Shown piece by piece: positions 7,946-17,223 of a DNA stretch of 64,000 bases (its first letter is position 1; every line of letters begins with the position of its first letter). Below the pieces are notes generated by a model. That model was not told the DNA's origin. It saw nothing but the letters and a program-made list of their open reading frames with translations, and did no database searches. The position numbers and the translations under genes were made by a program. The stretch is taken from the NCBI RefSeq assembly GCF_003853415.1, contig NZ_QTPP01000043.1, forward strand, positions 1 to 64,000. Direction: 5' to 3'. Source of the DNA: Burkholderia sp. Bp9142. GTDB lineage: Bacteria; Pseudomonadota; Gammaproteobacteria; Burkholderiales; Burkholderiaceae.

Positions 7946-9055
7946 ATGCCCGACCCCATTCTGCTCACGCCCGGCCCGCTCACCACGTCCGCCACAACAC
8001 GCCACGCAATGCAACATGACTGGGGCTCGTGGGACACTGCTTTCAACCAATTGACGGCGAGCGCCTGCGCGGATCTCGTCGCGATCGCGCGCGGCGGCGA
8101 CGAGTACGTGTGCGTGCCGATGCAGGGCAGCGGCACGTTTTCGGTCGAGGCCGCGCTCGGCACGCTGGTGCCGCGCGACGGCGTCGTGCTGGTGCCGGAC
8201 AACGGCGCGTATTGCGCGCGCATCCTGAAGATTCTCGGCCGGCTCGGCATCGAAGCGATCGCGCTGCCGTTCGGCGAGGACGCAGCGGTCGAACCGGCGG
8301 CGGTCGAAGCCGCGTTCGCGCGCGAACCGCGCATCACGCATGTCGCGCTGGTGCACCTGGAAACGAGCGCCGGCATCCTGAATCCGCTCGATGCGATCGC
8401 GGCTGCGTGCCGACGGCACGGCAAGCGGCTGATCGTCGACGCGATGAGTTCGTTCGGCGCCTTGCCGATCGCGCTGGCGGACAGCGGGATCGACGCGCTG
8501 ATCTCGGCGAGCGGCAAATGCCTGGAAGGTGTGCCGGGGATGGGATTCGCGATCGTGCGGCGCGACGCGCTCGACGCGTGCGAAGGCAACTCGCCGTCGC
8601 TCGCGCTCGACCTGCACGATCAGTACGCGTACCTGCGCAAGACGGGCCAGTGGCGCTTCACGCCGCCGACGCACGTGATCGCCGCGCTGCGCGCCGCGCT
8701 CGACCAGTACCTGGCCGAAGGCGGCCAGCCCGCGCGCGGTGCGCGCTATGCGGAGAACTGCCGGTCGCTGCTCGAATCGATGCGCGCGCTCGGCTTCGCG
8801 CCGTTCCTCGACGCCGGCGTGCAGGCGCCCGTGATCGTCACGTTCCATGCGCCCGACCATCCGGCCTACGATTTCCGCCGTTTTTATGACGCGGTGCGCG
8901 ACGCGGGCTTCATCCTGTATCCGGGCAAGCTGACGCAGCTCGAGACGTTCCGCGTCGGCTGCATCGGCGCGATCGATGCCGGCGACATCCGGCGCGCGGT
9001 CGCGGCGATCGCGCAGGCGCTCGAATCGCTCGGGATCGCCATGCAGCGCGCGTGA
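7946..9055 (+). CDS. phnW: 2-aminoethylphosphonate--pyruvate transaminase
   Basis: 369-aa class V aminotransferase that moves the amino group of AEP to pyruvate, giving phosphonoacetaldehyde and alanine. The opening PILLTPGPLTTS is diagnostic, and the PLP lysine is seen in ISASGKCLEGVPG. GGAGA precedes the ATG; an upstream in-frame ATG at 7904 lacks a ribosome site. The gene is divergent from the phnS operon and supplies its first catabolic step. The length matches the family. Confidence 0.95.
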   Translation: MPDPILLTPGPLTTSATTRHAMQHDWGSWDTAFNQLTASACADLVAIARGGDEYVCVPMQGSGTFSVEAALGTLVPRDGVVLVPDNGAYCARILKILGRLGIEAIALPFGEDAAVEPAAVEAAFAREPRITHVALVHLETSAGILNPLDAIAAACRRHGKRLIVDAMSSFGALPIALADSGIDALISASGKCLEGVPGMGFAIVRRDALDACEGNSPSLALDLHDQYAYLRKTGQWRFTPPTHVIAALRAALDQYLAEGGQPARGARYAENCRSLLESMRALGFAPFLDAGVQAPVIVTFHAPDHPAYDFRRFYDAVRDAGFILYPGKLTQLETFRVGCIGAIDAGDIRRAVAAIAQALESLGIAMQRA

Positions 9056-9094
9056 GCGCTGATGCACGAACCGGCCCGCAATCCGGCGGCAGAA

Positions 9095-9127
9095 ACAAAA
9101 AAGCCCGGCGGCTCGAGGCCGCCGGGC
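9095..9127 (-). terminator. intrinsic terminator after the quinate/shikimate transporter
   Basis: A GC-rich 10-bp stem (9103-9112 with 9118-9127) with a TCGA loop is followed on the minus strand by a T-rich tract. It lies 30 nt beyond the stop of the leftward MFS gene and may also stop phnW transcripts. Confidence 0.85.
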
Positions 9128-9157
9128 GAATGCACCGAACGTGCGTGGAGCCGGTAC

Positions 9158-10501
9158 TTACAGCTCGATCCGCTTGATGTCGCCGACGACGAAGATGTAC
9201 GACAGCGCGCCGATCAGCGCGATCACGCCGATGAACACGAGTGCGCCGACGAACGACCCGGTCGATGCGACGATGAAGCCGACGACGAGCGGCGTGACGA
9301 TCCCCGCGAGGTTCGCCGCGAAGTTGAAGATGCCGCCCGTCACGCCGAGCAGGCCGTCCGGCGCGATGTCGGACACGAGCGTCCAGCCGAGCGCGGCCAT
9401 CCCCTGCGCGAAGAACGCGACCGACATGATCGCGATCACGGCTTCGTTGCTCTTCACGTAGTTCGCGAGAATGATCGTCGACGCGAGCAGCAGGCCCGCG
9501 ATGATCGGCAGCTTGCGCGCGAGGTTCGCGGACTTGCCGCGACGCAGCAGCCAGTCGGAGAAGATCCCGCCGAACATCACGCCGACCGACGCGGCGATGA
9601 ACGGCATCACCGCGAAGAAGCCGATCTTCAGCCAGCCCATGTGGCGCTCGGTGGCGAGGTAGGTCGGGAACCAGGTCAGGAAGAACACGAGCGTCGAGTT
9701 GCCGGCGAACTGACCGAGGCAGATGCCCGCGAGCTGGCGCTTCTTCAGCAGCCGGCCGGCCATCGCCCAGCTGAACTTCGCCTGCGCGGCCTTGCCGCCC
9801 TTGTCGCCGTCCTTGCGCGCGCCGTGCACGAGCCCGCCGCCGGCCTCGATGTAGGCCAGTTCCTCCGCGTTCGCGCTCGGATGGTTGCGCGGCTCGTGGT
9901 AGAACTTCCACCAGACCAGACCGAATACGATCCCGACCGCCCCGACGACCCAGAACAGCGAGCGCCAGCCGAACGCACCCATCAGCGCGAACAGCACGGG
10001 GCTGAAGAACGCGAGGCCGATGTACTCGCCGACGGTGTAGGTGCCGGTTGCCATCGCGCGTTCGTTCTGCGGGAACCACGTCGCGACGACGCGGCTGTTG
10101 GTCGGAAAACACGGTGCTTCCGTCACGCCGAGACCGAGCCGGCATGCGAGCAGCGTCCCGACGCCGGGCACGAAGCCCTGCAGGAGCGTGCACAGCGACC
10201 ACAGCGTCATCGACCAGTAATAGGTGATCTTGCTGCCGAAGCGATCCAGAAACAGACCGCCCGGCACCTGCATCGCGACGTACGTCCACGAAAACGCGGA
10301 GAACATGATGCCCATCACGGCCGCGTTGATGCCGAGCTCCTTGGTGAGCTGCGGCGCAGCCACTCCCAGCACGGTACGGTCGAGATAGTTGATCATCGTG
10401 CCGATCGCGAGCAGCGCGAGAATCTTGTAGCGCGCCGACGTACGCCGGACCGCGCCGGCCGCCTGCGCGGGCGCGGCGTTGGTGTGGGTAGTGTGCTGCA
10501 T
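9158..10501 (-). CDS. MFS carrier, probable quinate/shikimate transporter
   Basis: 447-aa major facilitator of the anion:cation symporter (ACS/phthalate-glucarate) group with 12 predicted helices and the family motif NYLDRTVLGVAAP in helix 1. AGGAG precedes the ATG. It is the third gene of an aroQ-aroE-MFS operon divergent from quiC, so quinate or shikimate uptake is the most economical role. ACS carriers for sugar acids look very similar, so specificity is an inference. Confidence 0.8.
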   Translation of the reverse strand: MQHTTHTNAAPAQAAGAVRRTSARYKILALLAIGTMINYLDRTVLGVAAPQLTKELGINAAVMGIMFSAFSWTYVAMQVPGGLFLDRFGSKITYYWSMTLWSLCTLLQGFVPGVGTLLACRLGLGVTEAPCFPTNSRVVATWFPQNERAMATGTYTVGEYIGLAFFSPVLFALMGAFGWRSLFWVVGAVGIVFGLVWWKFYHEPRNHPSANAEELAYIEAGGGLVHGARKDGDKGGKAAQAKFSWAMAGRLLKKRQLAGICLGQFAGNSTLVFFLTWFPTYLATERHMGWLKIGFFAVMPFIAASVGVMFGGIFSDWLLRRGKSANLARKLPIIAGLLLASTIILANYVKSNEAVIAIMSVAFFAQGMAALGWTLVSDIAPDGLLGVTGGIFNFAANLAGIVTPLVVGFIVASTGSFVGALVFIGVIALIGALSYIFVVGDIKRIEL

Positions 10502-10540
10502 GGTCGTCTCCTGGTCTCTTTTTCCAGCTAGTAGGTAGGG

Positions 10541-11395
10541 TCAGCGCGCGACGAGCGACTGAAAGTGCTCGAACATCCGCTCGTCGTCCGGCGTGCGTCC
10601 GGTGAAGATTTCGAATGCGTCCACGGCCTGGTACACGGCCATTCCGCCCCCCGGCAGCGTCGCGCAGCCGGCCGCGCGCGCCGCGCGGATCAGTTCGGTT
10701 TCGAGCGGGAAATACACGATGTCGGCAACCCACATCCCCGCGTGAAGCAGTTCGGCCGGCAGCGGCAAGCCCGGGTGCTTGGCCATGCCGGTCGGCGTGG
10801 CATGGATGAGGCCCGTCGCGGCGCGCATCGCGGCCGCGAGATCGCTGCCCGGCGTGACCCGGGCGGCCGGGAAGCGCTGCTGCAGGTCGCCGGCGAGCCC
10901 GGCGGCACGCGTGCCGTCGACGTCGAAAATCACCAGTTCGGCGGCACCCATCTGCAGCGCCGCATGCGCGACGGCCGCGCCCGCGCCGCCCGCGCCAAGC
11001 TGGACGACACGCTCGAGCGACGCGTCGGGCAGCCCGCGGCGGAACGACTTCGCGAAACCCGACCAGTCGGTGTTGTGGCCGATTCGCTTGCCGTCCTTGA
11101 ACAGCACGGTATTCACCGCGCCGAGCGCGCGCGCGTCGTCCGACAGCGCGTCGAGGTGCTCGATCACGCGCTGCTTGCACGGATGCGTGATGTTGAGCCC
11201 GTTGTAGCCCATCCGCTGCGCGGCCTCGAGCAGCTGCGGCAGCGCGTCGACGGTCAGGCCGAGCGCGTCGAGATCGATGCGCCGGTACACGTAGCTGAAC
11301 CCCTGGCGGAATCCTTCTTCCTCATGCATCGCGGGAGACAGCGAACCGCCGATGCCCTGGCCGATCAGGCCGATCAGAAAAGACGGGCGGCTCAT
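10541..11395 (-). CDS. quinate/shikimate dehydrogenase (AroE family, probably catabolic)
   Basis: 284-aa AroE-fold protein oxidising shikimate or quinate to the 3-dehydro acid. The substrate site SLSPAMHEEE, the catalytic lysine in NITHPCKQ and aspartate in GHNTDWSGF, and the nucleotide loop GAGGAGAA are present. Overall it resembles actinobacterial QsuD-type catabolic enzymes. The acidic residue after the second Rossmann strand (VIFDVDGTRA), where NADPH enzymes carry Arg/Thr, suggests NAD+. The ATG overlaps the aroQ stop by 4 bp. A biosynthetic role is less likely given the neighbouring quiC and transporter. Confidence 0.85.
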   Translation of the reverse strand: MSRPSFLIGLIGQGIGGSLSPAMHEEEGFRQGFSYVYRRIDLDALGLTVDALPQLLEAAQRMGYNGLNITHPCKQRVIEHLDALSDDARALGAVNTVLFKDGKRIGHNTDWSGFAKSFRRGLPDASLERVVQLGAGGAGAAVAHAALQMGAAELVIFDVDGTRAAGLAGDLQQRFPAARVTPGSDLAAAMRAATGLIHATPTGMAKHPGLPLPAELLHAGMWVADIVYFPLETELIRAARAAGCATLPGGGMAVYQAVDAFEIFTGRTPDDERMFEHFQSLVAR

Positions 11396-11847
11396 CGGGC
11401 GGCTCCCTGGGCAAAAAGGGTCGACAGGCGCTGCAGCGCGAATACGTAGCCTTCGGTGCCGCAGCCGCAGATCACGGCTTCGGCCACCGCCGACACGTAC
11501 GAGTGGTGACGGAATGCCTCGCGGCGGTGCACGTTGGAGATATGCACCTCGATCACGGGTTTCGCGATCGCGGAAAGCGCATCGGCCAGCGCGACCGACG
11601 TGTGCGTATAGGCGGCCGGGTTGATCACGATGCCGTGCGTGTCGTGACGCGCGGCATGCAGCCAGTCGATCAACTGGTGCTCGGCGTTCGACTGGCGGAA
11701 GTCGATCTCCAGCCCGAGCCCGTCGGCCGCCGTGCGGCAACGCTGCTCGACGTCGGCGAGGGTTTCCGCGCCGTAGATATGGGGCTCGCGGGTCCCCAGC
11801 AGATTCAGGTTCGGGCCGTTCAGCACCAGCACCTTGTACTTGCTCAT
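11392..11847 (-). CDS. aroQ: type II 3-dehydroquinate dehydratase
   Basis: 151-aa dodecameric type II enzyme interconverting 3-dehydroquinate and 3-dehydroshikimate. The N-terminal VLNGPNLNLLGTREPHIYG carries the catalytic tyrosine and flexible loop, and NPAAYTHTSVA and EVHISNVHRREAFRHHS are the other active-site segments. It is first in the aroQ-aroE-MFS operon, so it probably serves quinate breakdown rather than aromatic synthesis. The start MSKYKVLV fits the family length. Confidence 0.93.
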   Translation of the reverse strand: MSKYKVLVLNGPNLNLLGTREPHIYGAETLADVEQRCRTAADGLGLEIDFRQSNAEHQLIDWLHAARHDTHGIVINPAAYTHTSVALADALSAIAKPVIEVHISNVHRREAFRHHSYVSAVAEAVICGCGTEGYVFALQRLSTLFAQGAAR

Positions 11848-11921
11848 GTCGGTTTTGCTCCAGAAACGGGGGCGAATCGCTAGCCGACTTCGGCCCCTGA
11901 CGTCAAGAATTGGCGCTAGTG

Positions 11922-11990
11922 TGCGCTTGCGCAAGCGCAATGTCTTTTCGGGTTTTCGCTAATTTGTACCATCTAGTTAGTTTGTATAAT
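11922..11990. promoter_or_regulatory. palindrome and promoter elements between aroQ and quiC
   Basis: TGCGCTTGCGCAAGCGCA (11922-11939) is a perfect 18-bp palindrome. Some 25 bp further, TTGTAC (11964-11969) and GTATAA (11984-11989) form an imperfect inverted repeat that overlaps a -10-like TATAAT at 11985-11990 facing quiC. Both are plausible operator or promoter parts for the divergent quinate genes. Confidence 0.5.
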
Positions 11991-12104
11991 TCACCTCACT
12001 TCCCTAGTAAATTCGGGATATGGCGTTCGCCGAGAATTCAACGACTGGTTCATTCCGGCCCGATTCGGCCGACGCCACACCCCGCTCATCCGCAGGATTC
12101 GCCC

Positions 12105-13997
12105 ATGCAGCGCTCGATCGCCACCGTGTCACTGTCCGGCACCCTCGCCGAGAAGCTCGCCGCCATCCAGGCCGCCGGCTTCGACGGTGTCGAAATCTTC
12201 GAGAACGACCTCGTCTACTTCGACGGATCGCCCGCCGACGTGCGGCGCATGGCCGCCGATCTCGGCCTCGACATCGTGCTGTTCCAGCCGTTTCGCGACT
12301 TCGAGGGTGTGAGCCCGGCCCAGCTCGCCCGCAATCTCGACCGCATCCGCCGCAAGTTCGACGTGATGCACGCGCTCGGCACCGACCGCATCCTGGTGTG
12401 CAGCAACGTGTCGCCGGACACGATCGCGGACGACGCGCTGCTGGTCGACCAGCTCGGCGCGCTCGCCGAAGCCGCGCGGCAGGCCGGCGTGGTCGCCGCG
12501 TACGAGGCGCTCGCGTGGGGCCGCGTCGTGAACCGGTACAGCCACGCATGGCGGCTCGTGAACGCGGTGAACAGCCCGCACCTCGGCCTCGCGCTCGACA
12601 GCTTCCACACGCTGTCGCTCGACGATTCGCCGGACGCGATCGCCGACATCCCCGGCGACCGGATCGCGTTCGTGCAGATCGCGGATGCGCCGAAGCTCGC
12701 GATGGACGTGCTCGAATGGAGCCGCCACTACCGCTCGTTCCCCGGCCAGGGCGACTTCGATCTCGCGCGCTTCACGGCCCGCGTGATCGAGTCCGGCTAC
12801 AAGGGGCCGTTGTCGCTCGAGATCTTCAACGACGGCTTCCGCGCCGCGCCGACCGCGATCACGGCCGCCGACGGCCACCGCTCGCTGCTCTATCTGGAAG
12901 AACTGACACGCGCCCGGCTCGCGCAGGACGGCCGCACGCCGGCCGCCGACCAGCCGCTGTTCGCGCCGCCGGCGCCGCCCGCGCACGTCGGGTTCCAGTT
13001 CATCGAATTCGCGGTCGACGCGCAGGCGGCGGCCACCGTCGGCGAATGGCTCGGCCGGATGCGGTTCCGGCTCGCGGGCCGTCACCGGTCAAAGGACGTG
13101 ACGCTGTTTCAGCACGGCGCCGCGTCGATCGTGCTGAACGCCGAGCGCGATTCGTTCGCCGACGCGTTCTTCCAGCAGCACGGGTTGTCGCTGTGTGCGT
13201 CCGCGTTCCGCGTCGACGACGCGAAGGTGGCATTCGAACGCGCGGCCGGCTTCGGCTACGCGCCGTTTTCCGGGCGCGTCGGCCCGAACGAACGCGTGCT
13301 GCCGAGCGTGCAGGCGCCGGACGGCAGCCTCGAATATTTCGTCGACGAGGCGCCGAACGCGCCGACGCTGTACGAATCGGATTTCGTGCTGACCGACATC
13401 GACGGCCCGAGCGAGGTCGGCCCGCTGACGGGCATCGACCACGTCTGCCTCGCGCTGCCGGCCGACGCGCTCGATACGTGGATCCTGTTCTTCAAGACCG
13501 CCTTCGGCTTCGAGGCCGAGCGCAGCTGGCTCGTGCCCGATCCGTACGGCCTGATGCGCAGCCGTGCGGTGCGCAGCGCGGACGGCTCGGTGCGGATCGC
13601 GCTGAATGCGTCGGTCGACCGCCATACCGCCGTTGCCGAATCGCTCGACCGCTATCACGGCACGGGGCTGAACCACGTCGCGCTCCGGACCGACGACATC
13701 GTGAAGACGGTCGCCGCGTTCGCGGCCGACGGCGTGCCGTTCCTGCGGATCCCGCCGAACTACTACGACGATCTCGCCGCACGCTACGCGCTGCCGGACG
13801 AGCTGATCGACACGCTGAGCGCCCACCATCTGCTGTACGACCGCGACGAACACGGCGGCGAATTCCTGCATGCGTATACGGAGCTGGTCGACAACCGCTT
13901 CTCGCTCGAGATCGTCGAGCGGCGCGGCGGCTACGACGGCTACGGCGCGACGAACGCGGCCGTGCGGCTCGCCGCGCAGGCGCAGCGCAGGAAATAA
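12105..13997 (+). CDS. quiC: 3-dehydroshikimate dehydratase, fused TIM-barrel/HPPD-like type
   Basis: 630-aa enzyme converting 3-dehydroshikimate to protocatechuate. Residues 1-275 form a sugar-phosphate isomerase/epimerase-like TIM barrel (start MQRSIATVSLSGTLAEKL; metal ligands such as VAAYEALAWGR and ALDSFHTL). Residues about 290-610 hold two glyoxalase/VOC repeats resembling 4-hydroxyphenylpyruvate dioxygenase (GIDHVCLALP; GLNHVALRTDDI; FSLEIVERRGGYDGYGATN). This is the fused QuiC1-type architecture known in pseudomonads. It diverges from aroQ-aroE-MFS. Protocatechuate ring-cleavage genes are not in the window. Confidence 0.9.
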   Translation: MQRSIATVSLSGTLAEKLAAIQAAGFDGVEIFENDLVYFDGSPADVRRMAADLGLDIVLFQPFRDFEGVSPAQLARNLDRIRRKFDVMHALGTDRILVCSNVSPDTIADDALLVDQLGALAEAARQAGVVAAYEALAWGRVVNRYSHAWRLVNAVNSPHLGLALDSFHTLSLDDSPDAIADIPGDRIAFVQIADAPKLAMDVLEWSRHYRSFPGQGDFDLARFTARVIESGYKGPLSLEIFNDGFRAAPTAITAADGHRSLLYLEELTRARLAQDGRTPAADQPLFAPPAPPAHVGFQFIEFAVDAQAAATVGEWLGRMRFRLAGRHRSKDVTLFQHGAASIVLNAERDSFADAFFQQHGLSLCASAFRVDDAKVAFERAAGFGYAPFSGRVGPNERVLPSVQAPDGSLEYFVDEAPNAPTLYESDFVLTDIDGPSEVGPLTGIDHVCLALPADALDTWILFFKTAFGFEAERSWLVPDPYGLMRSRAVRSADGSVRIALNASVDRHTAVAESLDRYHGTGLNHVALRTDDIVKTVAAFAADGVPFLRIPPNYYDDLAARYALPDELIDTLSAHHLLYDRDEHGGEFLHAYTELVDNRFSLEIVERRGGYDGYGATNAAVRLAAQAQRRK

Positions 13998-14274
13998 GGG
14001 CGCAACGGGATTCCGTTTCGGGGTCGGATTGACTGAGAGAACGCGCGGCGTGCGCCGCGCGGCCCCACCATCGTGGGAAATACCGCGGCGGCGCCCCGCC
14101 TGGCAAGGCTGGCCGCCTGCTACCCGAAACGGCCGACCGGCCGGGGTTACATCCGGTAATGCTTGCCGCACCGCACCATCCGCGCCGCCGCCGCGGTTTT
14201 AAGAATCGCTTAAGTCTTCCTCGGCACCATCCGCATCCAGTAACCCGATGGATATCCCGAAAAGGAGGACAGCG

Positions 14275-14538
14275 ATGAGCGCCGTAGATGCACCCGCGGG
14301 CCGCCCGGCCGCCCCCCCTGAGAAGAAGACGATGCTGCGCCGTTTGCTCAGCCATCACGAAATCGCGACGCTGCTCGTGCTGCTGCACGCACCGATCGGC
14401 GCGAATGCCAAGGCCGAATTGCCGGCGCTGCAGGAAGCCGGCCTCGTCGAGATGGTCAAGCTCGACACCGACACGGCACCGAGCTTCCGGTTGACCGAAG
14501 ACGGCACGGCCGTCCTGAAAGGGCTCGGCTACCGCTGA
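14275..14538 (+). CDS. small winged-helix-like protein
   Basis: 87-aa protein with an ideal AAGGAGG site before its ATG. Residues 25-85 (SHHEIATLLVLLHAP... LQEAGLVEMV...FRLTEDGTAVLKGLG) look like a short winged-helix fold ending in the usual LTxxGxxxL wing. No specific family is recognised. It stands alone between quiC and the AraC gene, so it may be a small DNA-binding or adaptor protein. Confidence 0.75.
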   Translation: MSAVDAPAGRPAAPPEKKTMLRRLLSHHEIATLLVLLHAPIGANAKAELPALQEAGLVEMVKLDTDTAPSFRLTEDGTAVLKGLGYR

Positions 14539-14610
14539 GCCGACGCTGTCCCGTTTCCCGTTCCCGCCCCCACGATCATTCCGATCCGCCGGCCCGGCCG
14601 GCGCGTCATT

Positions 14611-15405
14611 TCACCCTGCCCGGTCCTGCAGCATCAGCCGGTATTCGGTCGGCGTCACGCCGACCGTCGCCTTGAACTGGCGCGTAAACGCGCTGTGATC
14701 CGTATACCCGCATAGCGCCGCGACGTCCGTCACCTTGTCGTGCGTGACGAGCAGCGCCGTGGCCGCGTCGAGCCGCGTTTTCAGCAGCACCTGGCGCGGC
14801 GTCAGGTGAAACACCTTGTGGAAATAGCGTTCGAGCTGCGCGACCGACATCCCGGCCATCTGCGCGAGCTGCTTCAGGTTCAGCGGCTGCACGTAGTGAT
14901 CCTGGATGTGCTGCACTACGTCGGCGAGCCTGCTGTAGGCCGGATGCGAACCCTCGTGCGCCTTCAGGTCGCGCGAGATGCCCGCGAGGCCGACCACCTT
15001 GCCGGCCGCGTCGCGCAGCGGCTCCTTGCAGGTCAGGCACCAGCCCGGCTGGCGGCCCGGATACAGATGCAGCTCGAGCTGGTCCATCAGCTGCTGGCCG
15101 GCGTTGATCGTCGCCATGTCCTGCTCGAAATAGGTGCGGCCGAAGCGGCGCGGAAACACTTCGTCGGTCGTCTTGCCGAGCAGGTCGCGCTTGTCCTTGT
15201 AGCCGCAGCGCATCGCCAGCGTGCGGTTGACGAGCGCGTAGCGGCCGTTCGCGTCCTTCACGAAGAACGCGACGTCGGGCAGCGCGTCGAACACCGGCTC
15301 GAGCAGGCGGAAGTGCGCGAGCATTGCACCGAGATCGGCGTTGTCGGGCTGGTAGCGCAACGTATCGGACAGGCTCATGGGCGGTGCGGCAAGGAAGGTC
15401 GTCAT
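14611..15405 (-). CDS. AraC-family transcriptional regulator with PAS sensor domain
   Basis: 264-aa protein. Residues about 33-150 form a PAS domain (FDALPDVAFFVKDANGRYALVNRT), and residues 160-262 form an AraC double helix-turn-helix (LKQLAQMAGMSVAQLERYFHKVFHLTPRQVL; DVAALCGYTDHSAFTRQFKATVGVTPTEYR). The ligand or cofactor of the PAS domain is not evident. It is divergent from the binding-protein gene at 16087 across a 680-bp region, making that gene a possible target. Confidence 0.88.
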   Translation of the reverse strand: MTTFLAAPPMSLSDTLRYQPDNADLGAMLAHFRLLEPVFDALPDVAFFVKDANGRYALVNRTLAMRCGYKDKRDLLGKTTDEVFPRRFGRTYFEQDMATINAGQQLMDQLELHLYPGRQPGWCLTCKEPLRDAAGKVVGLAGISRDLKAHEGSHPAYSRLADVVQHIQDHYVQPLNLKQLAQMAGMSVAQLERYFHKVFHLTPRQVLLKTRLDAATALLVTHDKVTDVAALCGYTDHSAFTRQFKATVGVTPTEYRLMLQDRAG

Positions 15406-15821
15406 CCCGGCGTCTGCGAAGGGAGTGGCTGATGGCGTCGATTATAGGAGCGCGCTTGCGAGCGCGTCGCGGCGATCGACGGGCGGACGATCTCGGGCAA
15501 GCGGTCCGATAGCGCGGCGAACGGCGGTGCGTGCAACGCGCCGCCGTTCGACGGCGATCGGGCGGCCGCAGGCGATGGCGCGCGGCACGCCGCGCGGTTG
15601 TGCGCGCAACCACCGAGTCGCTCGCGTGCCGGGCGGCGACGATTCCGCATCGGCCCGCTGCATGTCGCCGCGCATCTGTCCGCGATGCCCGCGATGCCCG
15701 CGTCCAACCAACGGCGCCGGGACAACGCACGCCCGAACCCGCCATCCTAGAAATGCCGGCGTGTCGCGTCTTGGCGCGATTACGCACTCGGCATGACGAT
15801 TTCAGCATATATCAGGGTTAT

Positions 15822-15843
15822 CGACGATATGCCGATATCGTCG
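15822..15843. promoter_or_regulatory. palindrome in the araC/binding-protein intergenic region
   Basis: CGACGATAT-GCCG-ATATCGTCG is a perfect inverted repeat with 9-bp arms, set in the only AT-rich patch of the otherwise gene-free 15406-16086 stretch. It lies 243 bp before the binding-protein start, and a weak -10-like TAGACT lies downstream near 15890. It is a candidate regulator site. I see no gene in the rest of this intergenic region. Confidence 0.4.
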
Positions 15844-16086
15844 CCGGCCGCGCACCGAACGCGCAAGACGGGCGCTTTTTTGCTACCTAGACTTTGCTCA
15901 ACGGTCACGAGACGACATCCCGCCGCAGCCGCGCACGCCGATTCCGGCACAACCCGCGCGGCGCGCGGCGCGCGGCGCGCCCGCACCGCCCTCGCATCGG
16001 TGCGCAAACCGATACGTCTCGCCCGGTTTACCGCACCGGCCCGCTGGCCGGCGGCGGCCCAACCATGCCATCAAGGGGAAGTGAAA

Positions 16087-17223
16087 GTGAAGCTGAAGGT
16101 ATCGCACGTCGCGCTGGCTGCTGCCTGCGCACTGTCGGGCGCACACGCCATCGCCGCCGACGTCGTCAAGATCGGTTTCGCCGCACCGCTGACGGGGCCG
16201 CAGTCGAACTACGGCACGGACATGCAGAAGGGCGTGCAGCTCGCGATCGCCGATTTCAACGCGACGCATCCGACGATCGGCGGCAAGCCGGTCACGTTCC
16301 AGCTCGACTCGCAGGACGACCAGGCCGACCCGCGCACCGGCACGACCGTCGCGCAGCGGCTGATCGACGACAACGTCCGCGGGATCATCGGACACTTCAA
16401 CTCGGGCACGAGCATTCCGGCGTCCGACCTGTACGATCGCGCGGGGCTGCCGCAGATCTCGATGGCGACGTCGCCGCAATACACGGCACGCGGCTACAAG
16501 ACGACCTACCGGCTGCTGACGAGCGACGCGCAGGCCGGCCGCATCGTCGGCGCGTATGCGGTGAAGACGCTGCACTTCAAGCGCATCGCGATCATCGACG
16601 ACCGCACGGCCTATGGCCAGGGCATCGCCGACGAATTCGCGAAGGCCGTGCAGGCCGCGGGCGGCACGATCGTCAAGCGCGACTTCACGAACGACAAGGC
16701 GCTCGACTTCTCCGCGATCCTGACCAACCTGAAGGGCATCAACCCGGACGCGATCTTCTACGGCGGCGGCGACGCGCAGTCTTCGCCGATGATCCGCAAG
16801 ATGCGCCAGCTCGGGATGAAGTCGGCATTCGTGACCGGCGAGATGTCGCGCTCGCCGACGTTCCTGAAGGTCGGCGGCGAAGCGGCCGAAGGCGCGATCG
16901 TCTACATGGGCGGGCTGCCGAAGGAAAAGATGCCCGGCTTCGCCGGCTACGCATCGCGCTACAAGGCACGCTTCAGCGAAGACGTGATCACCTACTCGCC
17001 CTACTCGTACGACGGCACGATCGCACTGCTCACCGCGATGAAGGACGCGAACTCGACCGACCCGAAGGTCTATACGCCGTATCTCGGCAAGGTGTCGATC
17101 AAGGGCGTGTCGGCGCCGAGCATCGCGTACGACGCGAAAGGCGACCTGAAGGATGCGCCGGTGACGATCTACAAGGTCGAACGCGGCGCGTTCAAGCCGG
17201 TCGACACGATCGCCGGCAACTGA
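16087..17223 (+). CDS. branched-chain amino acid-type ABC substrate-binding protein
   Basis: 378-aa periplasmic binding protein of the LivJ/LivK (type 1 fold) family, with a signal peptide ending AHAIAA|D and then VVKIGFAAPLTGPQSNYGTDMQKG. The GTG at 16087 is chosen because AGGGG lies 8 nt before it; another GTG at 16081 is too close to that site. No permease or ATPase genes are adjacent, so it either works with a distant Liv-type transporter or is an orphan receptor. The amino acid bound cannot be told from sequence. Confidence 0.88.
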   Translation: MKLKVSHVALAAACALSGAHAIAADVVKIGFAAPLTGPQSNYGTDMQKGVQLAIADFNATHPTIGGKPVTFQLDSQDDQADPRTGTTVAQRLIDDNVRGIIGHFNSGTSIPASDLYDRAGLPQISMATSPQYTARGYKTTYRLLTSDAQAGRIVGAYAVKTLHFKRIAIIDDRTAYGQGIADEFAKAVQAAGGTIVKRDFTNDKALDFSAILTNLKGINPDAIFYGGGDAQSSPMIRKMRQLGMKSAFVTGEMSRSPTFLKVGGEAAEGAIVYMGGLPKEKMPGFAGYASRYKARFSEDVITYSPYSYDGTIALLTAMKDANSTDPKVYTPYLGKVSIKGVSAPSIAYDAKGDLKDAPVTIYKVERGAFKPVDTIAGN

